Source: Candidatus Nitrosopumilus sp.
GTDB taxonomy: Archaea; Thermoproteota; Nitrososphaeria; Nitrososphaerales; Nitrosopumilaceae
Direction: 5' to 3'
Assembly: GCA_013203245.1 (NCBI GenBank)
Contig: JABMOR010000036.1
Location: forward strand, 1 to 6,689
DNA length: 6,689 nt
Of this stretch, positions 1 through 6,059 are shown piece by piece (the stretch's first letter is position 1; each line of letters starts with the position of its first letter). Both the position numbers and the translations under genes were made by a program. The notes below the pieces were generated by a model. The model had not been told where the DNA came from and made no database searches. It was given only the letters and a program-made list of their open reading frames with translations.

Positions 1-4
1 AACG

Positions 5-2125
5 ATGACTGTTGTTAGTAAAATTTTTGAGGACACTATTCAAACAAATCACAAAGTTATCACTGAGGAATTATCAAAAAATATTCTCAAAACTTATGGC
101 GTTAAAGTCCCACCTTATGCACTAGTGACATCTGCTGAAGAAGCAGCAAAACAAGCAAAGAAAATCGGTTTTCCGCTTGTAATGAAAGTAGTATCACCAC
201 AAATTTTACACAAGACTGATGTTGGTGGAGTTAAAGTTGGATTAGAAAATGTAGCCGATGTTAAAAAAACATTCACTGACATGTACGGTCGTTTATCTAA
301 GAAAAAAGGTGTTGATGTAAAAGGAATTCTTTTGGAGAAGATGGTTCCAAAAGGAGGAGTTGAACTAATAGTTGGTATTCAAAATGACCCACAGTTTGGT
401 CCAATGATCATGGTTGGATTAGGTGGAATAATGACTGAAGTTTTCAAAGATGTTGCATTTAGAATGCTTCCAATTACAACATCTGATGCAAAATCAATGC
501 TCAATGAACTAAAAGGCTCAAAACTCCTCAAAGGATTCCGTGGCAGTGCTCCAATTGACATAAACATGGTTGCAAATGCACTTGTTCAAATTGGAAAGAT
601 GGGGGTAGATAACGCAGACTATGTTAACAGTATTGACTTTAATCCTGTAATCGTATATCCTAAATCCTACTTTGTAGTGGACGCAAAGATTATTCTAAAT
701 AATGAATTAAGAAAGAATTCAATTTCAAAAGAAAAACCAAACATTACCTCGATGGAGTCATTCTTTACTCCAAAATCTGTTGCATTAATTGGCGCATCTG
801 CAACCCCTGGAAAGATTGGTAATTCTGTATTAGATGCACTTGGAAAACAAGATTACAAAGGTAAAGTATATCCAGTTAATCCTAAACAAACATCAATTCT
901 TGGAATCAAATGCTACCCATCATTGGATGCAATAGAAGATAAAATTGATCTGGTTGTTGTTTGTGTTGATCTTTCAGCATGTGGTCCAATCATGGAAACT
1001 TGTGCTAAGAAAGGAATTCATAATGTTGTAATCGTTTCTGGTGGTGGTAAAGAGCTTGGTGGTGACAGGGCTGCAATGGAAGCTAAAGTAAAAGAATTAT
1101 CTATAAAACACAAAATTCGTGTAATTGGTCCTAATTGTATTGGAATGTTTAATGCGGCAAATAGACTTGATTGTGCATTCCAAGGACAAGAAAGAATGGT
1201 ACGTTCAAAATTAGGTCCTGTTGCATTTTTCTCACAAAGTGGAACCATGGGAATTAGTATGTTGGAAAGTGCTGATTTGTTTGGTTTATCAAAAATGATT
1301 AGTTTTGGAAATCGTTCTGATGTTGATGAAGCAGACATGATATGGTATGCTGCAAATGATCCTCAAACTAAAGTAATTGGATTGTACGTTGAAGGATTCG
1401 GTGATGGTAGAAAATTCATCAATACTGCTAAACGTGTAATGAAAGAGGCAAAGAAACCTATCGTTATTTGGAAGAGTGGTAGAACTGCTGCAGGTGCAAA
1501 ACAAGCTGCATCCCACACTGGTTCTCTTGGAGGCTCAAATGCAATGATTATGGGTGCATTCAAGCAAGCAGGAATTATTTCAGTTGATAGTTATCAAGAA
1601 CTAGTTGGAGTCTTAAAGGCACTAGCATGGCAACCTCCTGCAAAGGGTAATCGTGTTGCTATGACAAGTAATGGTGCTGGTCCAATGATTGGTGGAATTG
1701 ATCAATTGGAACGATTAGGTCTCACAATAGGAAAACTTTCTCCACAAATTACCAAAAAAATAAAGGATCATTTCCCAGCTACCGTCCCTATTCATAATGG
1801 TAATCCTGCAGATGTAGGCGGTGGTGCAACTGCAGATGATTATAGATTTGTCATTCAACAATTCTTAGATGAAAATAATATTGATATTGCTATGCCGTGG
1901 TTTGTTTTCCAAGATGATCCACTTGAAGAAACAATTATTGGTTATCTAGATGAACTCTCAAAGAAAAAGAAGAAACCAATCCTTGCTGGAGGTAATGGTG
2001 GTCCATATACTGAAAAAATGATAAAATTGATTGAGAAACATAATGTCCCAGTTTATCAAGATCTTCGAACTTGGGTTGCCGCAGCATCTGCATTATCTCA
2101 ATGGGGCAAAGTACTCGGAAAATAG
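5..2125 (+). CDS. 3-hydroxypropionate-CoA ligase (ADP-forming), HP/HB cycle
   Basis: Acyl-CoA synthetase of the NDP-forming family, which couples ATP cleavage to ADP and phosphate with acid + CoA ligation through phosphohistidine. Domain order is ATP-grasp first (about residues 15-235; conserved HKTDVGGV with His69, and the VELIVG...DPQFGP region near 120-140), a linker at 236-254, a Rossmann CoA-binding domain (about 255-350, ALIGAS at 260-265), then succinyl-CoA-synthetase-like ligase domains (about 404-700). The active-site histidine is His504 in AASHTGSLGG. This order is the reverse of the alpha-beta fusion in E. coli Pat-type proteins. The start at 5 gives a normal N-terminus; the next in-frame Met is near residue 60. 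Family membership is firm. The 3-hydroxypropionate assignment comes from the adjacent dehydratase gene and from the known Nitrosopumilus maritimus pair (Nmar_1309/Nmar_1308, from memory). The related 4-hydroxybutyrate-CoA ligase is the main alternative. Cytoplasmic; its promoter lies before the window. Confidence 0.9.
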   Translation: MTVVSKIFEDTIQTNHKVITEELSKNILKTYGVKVPPYALVTSAEEAAKQAKKIGFPLVMKVVSPQILHKTDVGGVKVGLENVADVKKTFTDMYGRLSKKKGVDVKGILLEKMVPKGGVELIVGIQNDPQFGPMIMVGLGGIMTEVFKDVAFRMLPITTSDAKSMLNELKGSKLLKGFRGSAPIDINMVANALVQIGKMGVDNADYVNSIDFNPVIVYPKSYFVVDAKIILNNELRKNSISKEKPNITSMESFFTPKSVALIGASATPGKIGNSVLDALGKQDYKGKVYPVNPKQTSILGIKCYPSLDAIEDKIDLVVVCVDLSACGPIMETCAKKGIHNVVIVSGGGKELGGDRAAMEAKVKELSIKHKIRVIGPNCIGMFNAANRLDCAFQGQERMVRSKLGPVAFFSQSGTMGISMLESADLFGLSKMISFGNRSDVDEADMIWYAANDPQTKVIGLYVEGFGDGRKFINTAKRVMKEAKKPIVIWKSGRTAAGAKQAASHTGSLGGSNAMIMGAFKQAGIISVDSYQELVGVLKALAWQPPAKGNRVAMTSNGAGPMIGGIDQLERLGLTIGKLSPQITKKIKDHFPATVPIHNGNPADVGGGATADDYRFVIQQFLDENNIDIAMPWFVFQDDPLEETIIGYLDELSKKKKKPILAGGNGGPYTEKMIKLIEKHNVPVYQDLRTWVAAASALSQWGKVLGK

Positions 2126-2130
2126 AGAAC

Positions 2131-2138
2131 ATTTAATT
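2131..2138 (+). promoter_or_regulatory. Putative TATA box of the dehydratase gene
   Basis: The AT-rich stretch ATTTAATT lies 24-31 bases before the ATG at 2162, the spacing expected if transcription starts at or next to the start codon. It sits in the 36-bp gap after the synthetase. No Shine-Dalgarno sequence precedes the ATG, so a leaderless transcript is plausible. Read-through from the synthetase is equally possible. Confidence 0.35.
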
Positions 2139-2161
2139 CCTATATTACTTGGCAAATTAAC

Positions 2162-2923
2162 ATGTCACTAGTTACCACATCTACTTCTGATGGCATTTGT
2201 ACTGTCAAAATTAACAGACCTGACAAACTCAATGCTATGAATATTGATGTTGCAAAAGAACTAATCAAAACTTTTGAAGAACTAAACCATAATGATAATG
2301 TCAAAGTTATCATTTTGACTGGTGAGGGAGAAAAGGCATTTTCTGCTGGTGCAGATATTGAATATATGTCAAAAATCTCCGCAGACGAATCAGTTGAATA
2401 TGCAAAGACAGGTCAGCTTGTCACTGCAACTGTTGAATTGGTTAGACAACCAACGATTGCAGCAGTTAATGGTTTTGCTTTAGGTGGAGGTTGCGAACTT
2501 GCAATGTCATGTGATATTAGAATAGCAGCAGATACTGCTAGACTAGGTCAACCAGAAGTAACAATTGGTATCCCTCCAGGATGGGGTGGTACTCAAAGAT
2601 TGATGAGAATCGTGGGAATAGCAAAGGCAAAAGAACTTGTTTACACAGGCAAAATGGTCAAAGCAGAAGAGGCCAAAGAAATTGGTCTCGTAAATCAAGT
2701 AGTTCCTCTTGCATCATTACAAGAAGAAGCTTTGAAAATGGCCCAACAAATCGCTAGAAACTCTACAATGGGTGTTCAGATGTCTAAAGTAGCAATCAAC
2801 AAGGGAAGAAATGCAGATCTTGATACTGGTCTTGCAATTGAACTTTTAGCTTGGAGAAATTGTTTCACTCATCCTGATAGGGAAGAGCGTATGACAGCAT
2901 TTGTAAACAAGTCAAAGAAATAG
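2162..2923 (+). CDS. 3-hydroxypropionyl-CoA dehydratase / crotonyl-CoA hydratase
   Basis: Enoyl-CoA hydratase/isomerase (crotonase) superfamily, full length at 253 aa. The oxyanion-hole segment SAGADI is at residues 61-66 and the GGG loop at 108-110. Both acid/base glutamates of true hydratases are present: Glu112 in GGGCELA and Glu132 in GQPEVTIG, followed by GWGGTQRL (140-147). Retention of both Glu argues for hydration/dehydration rather than an isomerase or a non-catalytic paralog. It follows the 3-hydroxypropionate-CoA ligase by 36 bp. In Nitrosopumilus the homolog (Nmar_1308, from memory) is bifunctional: it dehydrates 3-hydroxypropionyl-CoA to acryloyl-CoA and later hydrates crotonyl-CoA to 3-hydroxybutyryl-CoA, so one gene serves two steps of the HP/HB cycle. 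The bifunctional assignment here is by family and context. Cytoplasmic, no signal peptide. Confidence 0.9.
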   Translation: MSLVTTSTSDGICTVKINRPDKLNAMNIDVAKELIKTFEELNHNDNVKVIILTGEGEKAFSAGADIEYMSKISADESVEYAKTGQLVTATVELVRQPTIAAVNGFALGGGCELAMSCDIRIAADTARLGQPEVTIGIPPGWGGTQRLMRIVGIAKAKELVYTGKMVKAEEAKEIGLVNQVVPLASLQEEALKMAQQIARNSTMGVQMSKVAINKGRNADLDTGLAIELLAWRNCFTHPDREERMTAFVNKSKK

Positions 2924-2933
2924 CTATTTCTAA

Positions 2934-2951
2934 TTTCTTCTTTATTTTATT
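2934..2951 (+). terminator. T-rich transcription terminator after the dehydratase gene
   Basis: A pyrimidine/T-rich tract begins 10 bases after the stop codon. Archaeal RNA polymerase terminates on such tracts without needing a hairpin. The palindrome at 2960-2981 just downstream could assist. Confidence 0.4.
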
Positions 2952-2959
2952 AATTAAAA

Positions 2960-2981
2960 AAAGTTAGATTTTTCTAACTTT
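2960..2981. repeat. Perfect palindrome, 9-bp arms with 4-base loop
   Basis: AAAGTTAGA (2960-2968), TTTT loop, TCTAACTTT (2973-2981). It lies 36 bases after the dehydratase stop codon and about 120 bases before the oxidase start. As RNA it would form a hairpin with an all-U loop, ending in UUU. It may be part of a terminator or a protein-binding site. Confidence 0.6.
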
Positions 2982-3008
2982 ATGGTAACTGTATTGGTAG
3001 GATGAAAT

Positions 3009-3082
3009 TTGAGAGTAAATCCATATTTTTTCAAAGTTAAAATCAACTCTGACAACATCGTTATTGATTTAATAACTCTCAA
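3009..3082. promoter_or_regulatory. Repeated ACTCT elements before the multicopper oxidase gene
   Basis: TTGAGAGT at 3009-3016 is matched exactly by its reverse complement ACTCTCAA at 3075-3082. A further AACTCT lies at 3045-3050, in direct orientation to the AACTCT at 3074-3079. The last copy abuts the probable TATA box (3068-3076), where a bound protein could affect transcription. Operator function is inferred only. The elements are short and the DNA is AT-rich, so chance is possible. Confidence 0.25.
3068..3076 (+). promoter_or_regulatory. Putative TATA box of the multicopper oxidase gene
   Basis: TTTAATAAC lies 27-35 bases before the ATG at 3103, suggesting a transcript with no leader or only a few bases. 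No Shine-Dalgarno sequence is seen before this start. Confidence 0.4.
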
Positions 3083-3102
3083 TTGGAAAAATTTGTATTG
3101 TT

Positions 3103-4437
3103 ATGAAACAAATGAATACTTTGTATATTGTAATTGGTGTAATTATTGGTTTTAGTGTTGCCATTTTTACATTTATTGAATCTCCTGAAATTCAAATTAC
3201 TGATGCAGAGTCTGCAGACACTTATCCAAAATTTAAAAATCAAAATCCTCAAACATTATTTTATACTCTAATTGCTCAAGATGCAGAAATTGAAGTATCT
3301 CCCGGAGTACGATCAACTGTGTGGACGTATAATGGAACCGTTCCTGCACCTACACTTAGATTTAATGAAGGCGATGATGTCACAGTGAAATTTGTAAATG
3401 AGACACCTTATGCCCACACCATTCATTTTCACGGAACTCATGATTCTGCAAATGATGGTGTGTTTCCACAGATAATGCCTGGAGAGGAATACACGTATCA
3501 CTTTGTAGCCAAAGAATCCGGTCTATTCATGTACCACTGCCATGCATTTCCAACATCTGAACATGTACGAATGGGAATGTTTGGAGCAATGATTATTGAT
3601 CCTGCTATACGTCCAATGGATCCTGCAAGAGAATATTTCTTCACTCTAAGTGAATTTGATCCAAATAATGCATTAGAATACTTTACAGAATATTACATGA
3701 TTAACGGATATGCCAATCAATACATGGATAATCCTATCCAAGTTGTAAAGGGAGAATTAGCTAGATTTTACGTATCTGGAGTTGGAGGAGTATTACAATC
3801 ACCATTTCACGTACACAGTACAATTTTCAAAGTATATCCATCAGGAATTTTATGGAACGAACCATACTTTGCACAAACTCATCTTATTGGAAATGGGGAT
3901 ACTGCAATAATTGAAGCACAGTGGGATGAACCTGGAAAATATCTTTTCCATGTCCATGGTATACAAGAAGAACGCGGTTCTATGGCAATAATTGAAGTAC
4001 TTGAAGATGATTCATCATTGTTGGCAATTCAAACTCCAAGTAACAATGAGGGAAGTTATTCGATGATAAAATGGCAAGAAGATTTGATAATGTCTTTGGA
4101 ACAACCACAACTAATTTCCTATGAAAATTTAGGTGAAACTACAGTTATTGATGCCGCCAAAATTCAAACTGATCAGGTGTCTATTGTAAAAGATTCTTGG
4201 AATCCTGATGTTGTGGAATCTTACAACCCATTAGCAATTGAAATTGATTCTGGAACTACTGTAACTTGGTCTAATGATGATTTTGTTGTACATACTGTAA
4301 CTGATGTTGAAAAAACATTTGATTCTGAATTTATTCAATCTGGAAATACATGGAGTTATACATTTGATGACGCCGGAGAATTTGATTATTTTTGTACTTT
4401 ACATCCTTGGATGAAAGGTGCAATTTATGTAAAATAA
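3103..4437 (+). CDS. Membrane-anchored multicopper oxidase with C-terminal plastocyanin-like domain
   Basis: A 444-aa exported protein. A hydrophobic segment at about residues 6-25 acts as signal anchor and places the rest outside the membrane. Cupredoxin domain 1 (about 50-170) carries H105-x2-H108-x-H110, HCH at 145-147, H154 and M159. Cys146, His105, His154 and Met159 form a type-1 Cu site. Domain 2 (about 180-300) carries HVH at 236-238 and 283-285 but no Cys, so it lacks type-1 Cu. H108/H110, H145/H147 and the four domain-2 His make the eight ligands of a trinuclear cluster. A linker (about 300-370) leads to a third cupredoxin domain with His397, Cys431, His434 and Met437, a second type-1 site like plastocyanin/amicyanin. 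The pattern fits a two-domain oxidase that reduces O2. NirK nitrite reductases lack the full cluster. The electron donor and substrate are unknown. Start at 3103; Met4 (3112) is an alternative. Confidence 0.9.
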   Translation: MKQMNTLYIVIGVIIGFSVAIFTFIESPEIQITDAESADTYPKFKNQNPQTLFYTLIAQDAEIEVSPGVRSTVWTYNGTVPAPTLRFNEGDDVTVKFVNETPYAHTIHFHGTHDSANDGVFPQIMPGEEYTYHFVAKESGLFMYHCHAFPTSEHVRMGMFGAMIIDPAIRPMDPAREYFFTLSEFDPNNALEYFTEYYMINGYANQYMDNPIQVVKGELARFYVSGVGGVLQSPFHVHSTIFKVYPSGILWNEPYFAQTHLIGNGDTAIIEAQWDEPGKYLFHVHGIQEERGSMAIIEVLEDDSSLLAIQTPSNNEGSYSMIKWQEDLIMSLEQPQLISYENLGETTVIDAAKIQTDQVSIVKDSWNPDVVESYNPLAIEIDSGTTVTWSNDDFVVHTVTDVEKTFDSEFIQSGNTWSYTFDDAGEFDYFCTLHPWMKGAIYVK

Positions 4438-4494
4438 TATTCTAAATAAAATAATTAGAAATCATCTAGTTAGGATTGTTATTTTAATTCATGT

Positions 4495-4511
4495 GCATTG
4501 TCTTGCAGTGC
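4495..4511. repeat. Imperfect hairpin between the oxidase and winged-helix genes
   Basis: GCATTG (4495-4500), a five-base loop, then CAGTGC (4506-4511). It forms a 6-bp stem with one T-G wobble, in an otherwise AT-rich gap and just upstream of the next promoter. It could be the 3' end of the oxidase transcript or a binding site. Support is weak. Confidence 0.3.
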
Positions 4512-4513
4512 GG

Positions 4514-4533
4514 TCTAATCTATTATATCTAAT
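4514..4533 (+). promoter_or_regulatory. Promoter of the winged-helix regulator gene, flanked by a direct repeat
   Basis: ATTATATC (4522-4529) lies 22-29 bases before the ATG at 4551, a good archaeal TATA box for a leaderless transcript. TCTAAT occurs at 4514-4519 and again at 4528-4533, bracketing the TATA box at 14-base spacing. That is a possible site for autoregulation, or chance in AT-rich DNA. Confidence 0.5.
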
Positions 4534-4550
4534 TTTGAACCTGTTTTTTC

Positions 4551-4889
4551 ATGCAAGAATTAGTTCAGTCCGTAAAAATAGTGGATGATGAAAGAAAGCA
4601 AATCATTTTGGAAATCCTTGCTGATAAATATTGTAAATCAATCCTTCATAATACTTTAGAAAAACCAAAATCTGCGATGGAAATATCTGGCGAAAAGAAA
4701 ATTCCTATCAGTACTGTCTATAGACGATTACAGACTCTGTATGATGCAAAATTACTTGCTATTTCTGGCTCAATTAATCGAGATGGAAAAAAGTACTTTT
4801 TATACAAAAGTAGAGTAAAATCTATTTCTCTGAAATGTGATCTAGAGGTAACATCTGTAGAACTTGTGCCAAACACACGCGCAAATTAA
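4551..4889 (+). CDS. Winged helix-turn-helix (ArsR-like) transcriptional regulator
   Basis: A small 112-aa cytoplasmic protein. Residues about 13-35 form the first helix, 41-70 a helix-turn-helix with recognition helix ISTVYRRLQTL (53-63), and 71-86 a beta-wing (ISGSINRDGKKYFLYK). This is the ArsR-like winged-helix layout common in archaea. The C-terminal tail (87-112) has no recognised domain. There are only two cysteines (C28, C96) and no obvious metal-binding cluster, so a metal-sensing role cannot be claimed. It lies 113 bp after the oxidase and 28 bp before the ribbon-helix-helix gene. A well-placed TATA box supports the start at 4551. Target genes are unknown; the adjacent oxidase or the gene itself are the nearest candidates, by position only. 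Confidence 0.75.
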   Translation: MQELVQSVKIVDDERKQIILEILADKYCKSILHNTLEKPKSAMEISGEKKIPISTVYRRLQTLYDAKLLAISGSINRDGKKYFLYKSRVKSISLKCDLEVTSVELVPNTRAN

Positions 4890-4917
4890 CTATTGAGGAT
4901 TTTTATTTAATCTAAAA

Positions 4918-5520
4918 ATGATGGATAAAAATTTAGCTTCTACAAAACGACAAATTCATTCCTCAAAAAAGGAATCTACTCGAAGTATTACGTATAGACT
5001 TCCAGAAAAACTTGTTACTGAATTAGAAACTGAATCTGCACAAAAAGGTATTTCACAAAATGTTCTAGTCAGACAAATACTAGAAAAATATGTTCAATGG
5101 GATAGATTCGCTAGTAAAATTGGAATGATTCCAGTACCTAAGGGAATTCTTGAAGCATTGGGAGGTGAATTGGATGGACAAGATATTGATGAAATTATTA
5201 CATTGATGTTTCCTATGATTAAGGACACTGTGTTGTTTATCAAAGGAGGATATGATTTGAAACGATGTGTTGAAACATTAGAAGATTACATGCGAGCATC
5301 AGGAATGAATTCTGATCATCGTGTAGAAGGTGACATGCACACATTTTTAATTCAACATGAGTTGGGATTGAAATGGTCTGTATTTACTGAACAATTACTA
5401 ACACAAGTATTTCGTAGTTTCTTACCTGATAAAGAACTAAAATTCCAAACCACTGACACTACCGTAATTTTATCTGTATCTCTAGGTTCTGATTTTAATG
5501 AACATGATTATCATAATTGA
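4918..5520 (+). CDS. Ribbon-helix-helix protein with unrecognised C-terminal domain
   Basis: A 200-aa protein with a basic, Ser/Lys-rich tail (1-20) and a ribbon-helix-helix (CopG/MetJ-type) DNA-binding fold: beta strand RSITYRL (22-28), helix A (29-44), turn at KGIS, helix B (46-64). The remaining ~135 residues match no family I can name. They look alpha/beta, with a hydrophobic helix near 92-108, a helical stretch at 112-128 and a His-containing segment (H134, H141, H147) leading to strand-like TTVILSVSLG (181-190). A DNA-binding head on a larger domain recalls NikR, but the NikR nickel ligand pattern is not visible. It starts 28 bp after the winged-helix gene, so co-transcription is likely, though a weak AT-rich element at 4886-4893 has leaderless spacing. 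Starts at 4918 or 4921 (two adjacent Met codons) are equivalent. Probably a regulator; ligand and targets unknown. Confidence 0.65.
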   Translation: MMDKNLASTKRQIHSSKKESTRSITYRLPEKLVTELETESAQKGISQNVLVRQILEKYVQWDRFASKIGMIPVPKGILEALGGELDGQDIDEIITLMFPMIKDTVLFIKGGYDLKRCVETLEDYMRASGMNSDHRVEGDMHTFLIQHELGLKWSVFTEQLLTQVFRSFLPDKELKFQTTDTTVILSVSLGSDFNEHDYHN

Positions 5521-5534
5521 AATTCTATTAATCC

Positions 5535-5544
5535 TTTGAAATAC
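5535..5544 (+). promoter_or_regulatory. Putative TATA-like element of the CBS-domain gene
   Basis: TTTGAAATAC lies 22-31 bases before the ATG at 5566, in the 45-bp gap. It is a weak match to a TATA box but correctly spaced for a leaderless transcript. It overlaps the palindrome at 5542-5555 by three bases. Confidence 0.3.
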
Positions 5545-5555
5545 ACATCTGTGTA
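5542..5555. promoter_or_regulatory. 14-bp palindrome in the CBS-gene promoter (possible operator)
   Basis: TACACA-TC-TGTGTA is a perfect dyad with 6-bp arms and a 2-bp centre. It lies 11-24 bases before the ATG, between the TATA-like element and the expected transcription start. A dimeric repressor bound here would block initiation. The ribbon-helix-helix protein encoded just upstream is a candidate by proximity only. Confidence 0.4.
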
Positions 5556-5565
5556 AACTCTATAC

Positions 5566-5967
5566 ATGAATTCATCTGATCCTATTCAACAAAAAACTTG
5601 GGTAAAAGACATTATGAGCAATTCTTTTACATCTGTTGATTCGTCAGTTACTGCAACTAATGCAGTAAAAATGATGGAAGATGCTGGGGTGGGCGCTGTA
5701 ATAGTTTTAGAAAATAATTTACCTGTTGGGATTGCAACTGATAGGGATTTTGCAATAAAAATCACTGCTCACTCTTATCCTATTGATACTCCTGTTAGAA
5801 GAATAATGTCTTCCCCACTAATCTCAATTGATTCAAATTCTGATTTATTGATAGCATCAAATCTGATGTCTACTCGAAATGTTAGAAAATTACCTGTTAT
5901 TGATGATGACAAAGTTGTTGGAATTCTAACTTCAAGCGATCTGGTCAAACATTTTGTAGATCACTGA
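5566..5967 (+). CDS. Paired CBS-domain protein
   Basis: A 133-aa cytoplasmic protein consisting almost entirely of two CBS motifs (a Bateman module). CBS1 is about residues 13-68 (VKDIM at 13-17, GIATDRDF near 56-63) and CBS2 about 77-131 (VRRIM at 77-81, GILTSSDL near 118-125). The G-[I/V]-x-T-x-x-D signature that often contacts ribose/phosphate of adenine nucleotides is present in both halves, so binding of AMP, ATP, SAM or a similar ligand is plausible. No catalytic or DNA-binding domain is fused to it, so it probably regulates a partner. Stand-alone CBS pairs are numerous in thaumarchaeal genomes and mostly uncharacterised. It follows the ribbon-helix-helix gene by 45 bp, with its own promoter-like element and a palindrome. 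The partner cannot be told from sequence. Confidence 0.85.
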   Translation: MNSSDPIQQKTWVKDIMSNSFTSVDSSVTATNAVKMMEDAGVGAVIVLENNLPVGIATDRDFAIKITAHSYPIDTPVRRIMSSPLISIDSNSDLLIASNLMSTRNVRKLPVIDDDKVVGILTSSDLVKHFVDH

Positions 5968-6019
5968 AAATTACAGTAAAAACGGCTACTATTTCTTGAA
6001 TTACTAGTGTGTTGCGTGG

Positions 6020-6036
6020 GAAAAGCTTATTATAAT
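6020..6036 (+). promoter_or_regulatory. Promoter of the IscA-like gene (BRE-like + TATA)
   Basis: TTATTATAAT (6027-6036) is a strong archaeal TATA box 24-33 bases before the ATG at 6060. It is preceded by GAAAAGC (6020-6026), which resembles the purine-rich TFB recognition element. The spacing predicts a leaderless transcript; no Shine-Dalgarno is seen. Confidence 0.55.
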
Positions 6037-6059
6037 TTGAAACAGCATTTTTCTTCATT

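Noticed and set aside
379..2132. Reverse-strand open frames inside the synthetase gene (379-567, 1018-1338, 1289-1516, 1363-1563, 1935-2132)
   Set aside because: They lie opposite a strongly conserved gene, overlap each other and have no recognisable domains; they are shadows.
3002..3040. 12-codon open frame upstream of the oxidase
   Set aside because: No ribosome binding site and no sign of coding; upstream of the likely transcription start.
3313..3501. Reverse-strand open frame inside the oxidase gene
   Set aside because: It is opposite the conserved copper-binding domain 1 and has no family resemblance.
3103..4437. Copper nitrite reductase (NirK) as the product
   Set aside because: NirK has a type-1 and a single type-2 site. 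This protein has HCH in domain 1 and two HVH pairs in domain 2, a full trinuclear set, which fits an O2-reducing oxidase better.
4918..5520. NikR nickel regulator
   Set aside because: The overall layout is similar, but the expected His/Cys nickel ligands of the NikR C-terminal domain are not visible and the protein is longer.
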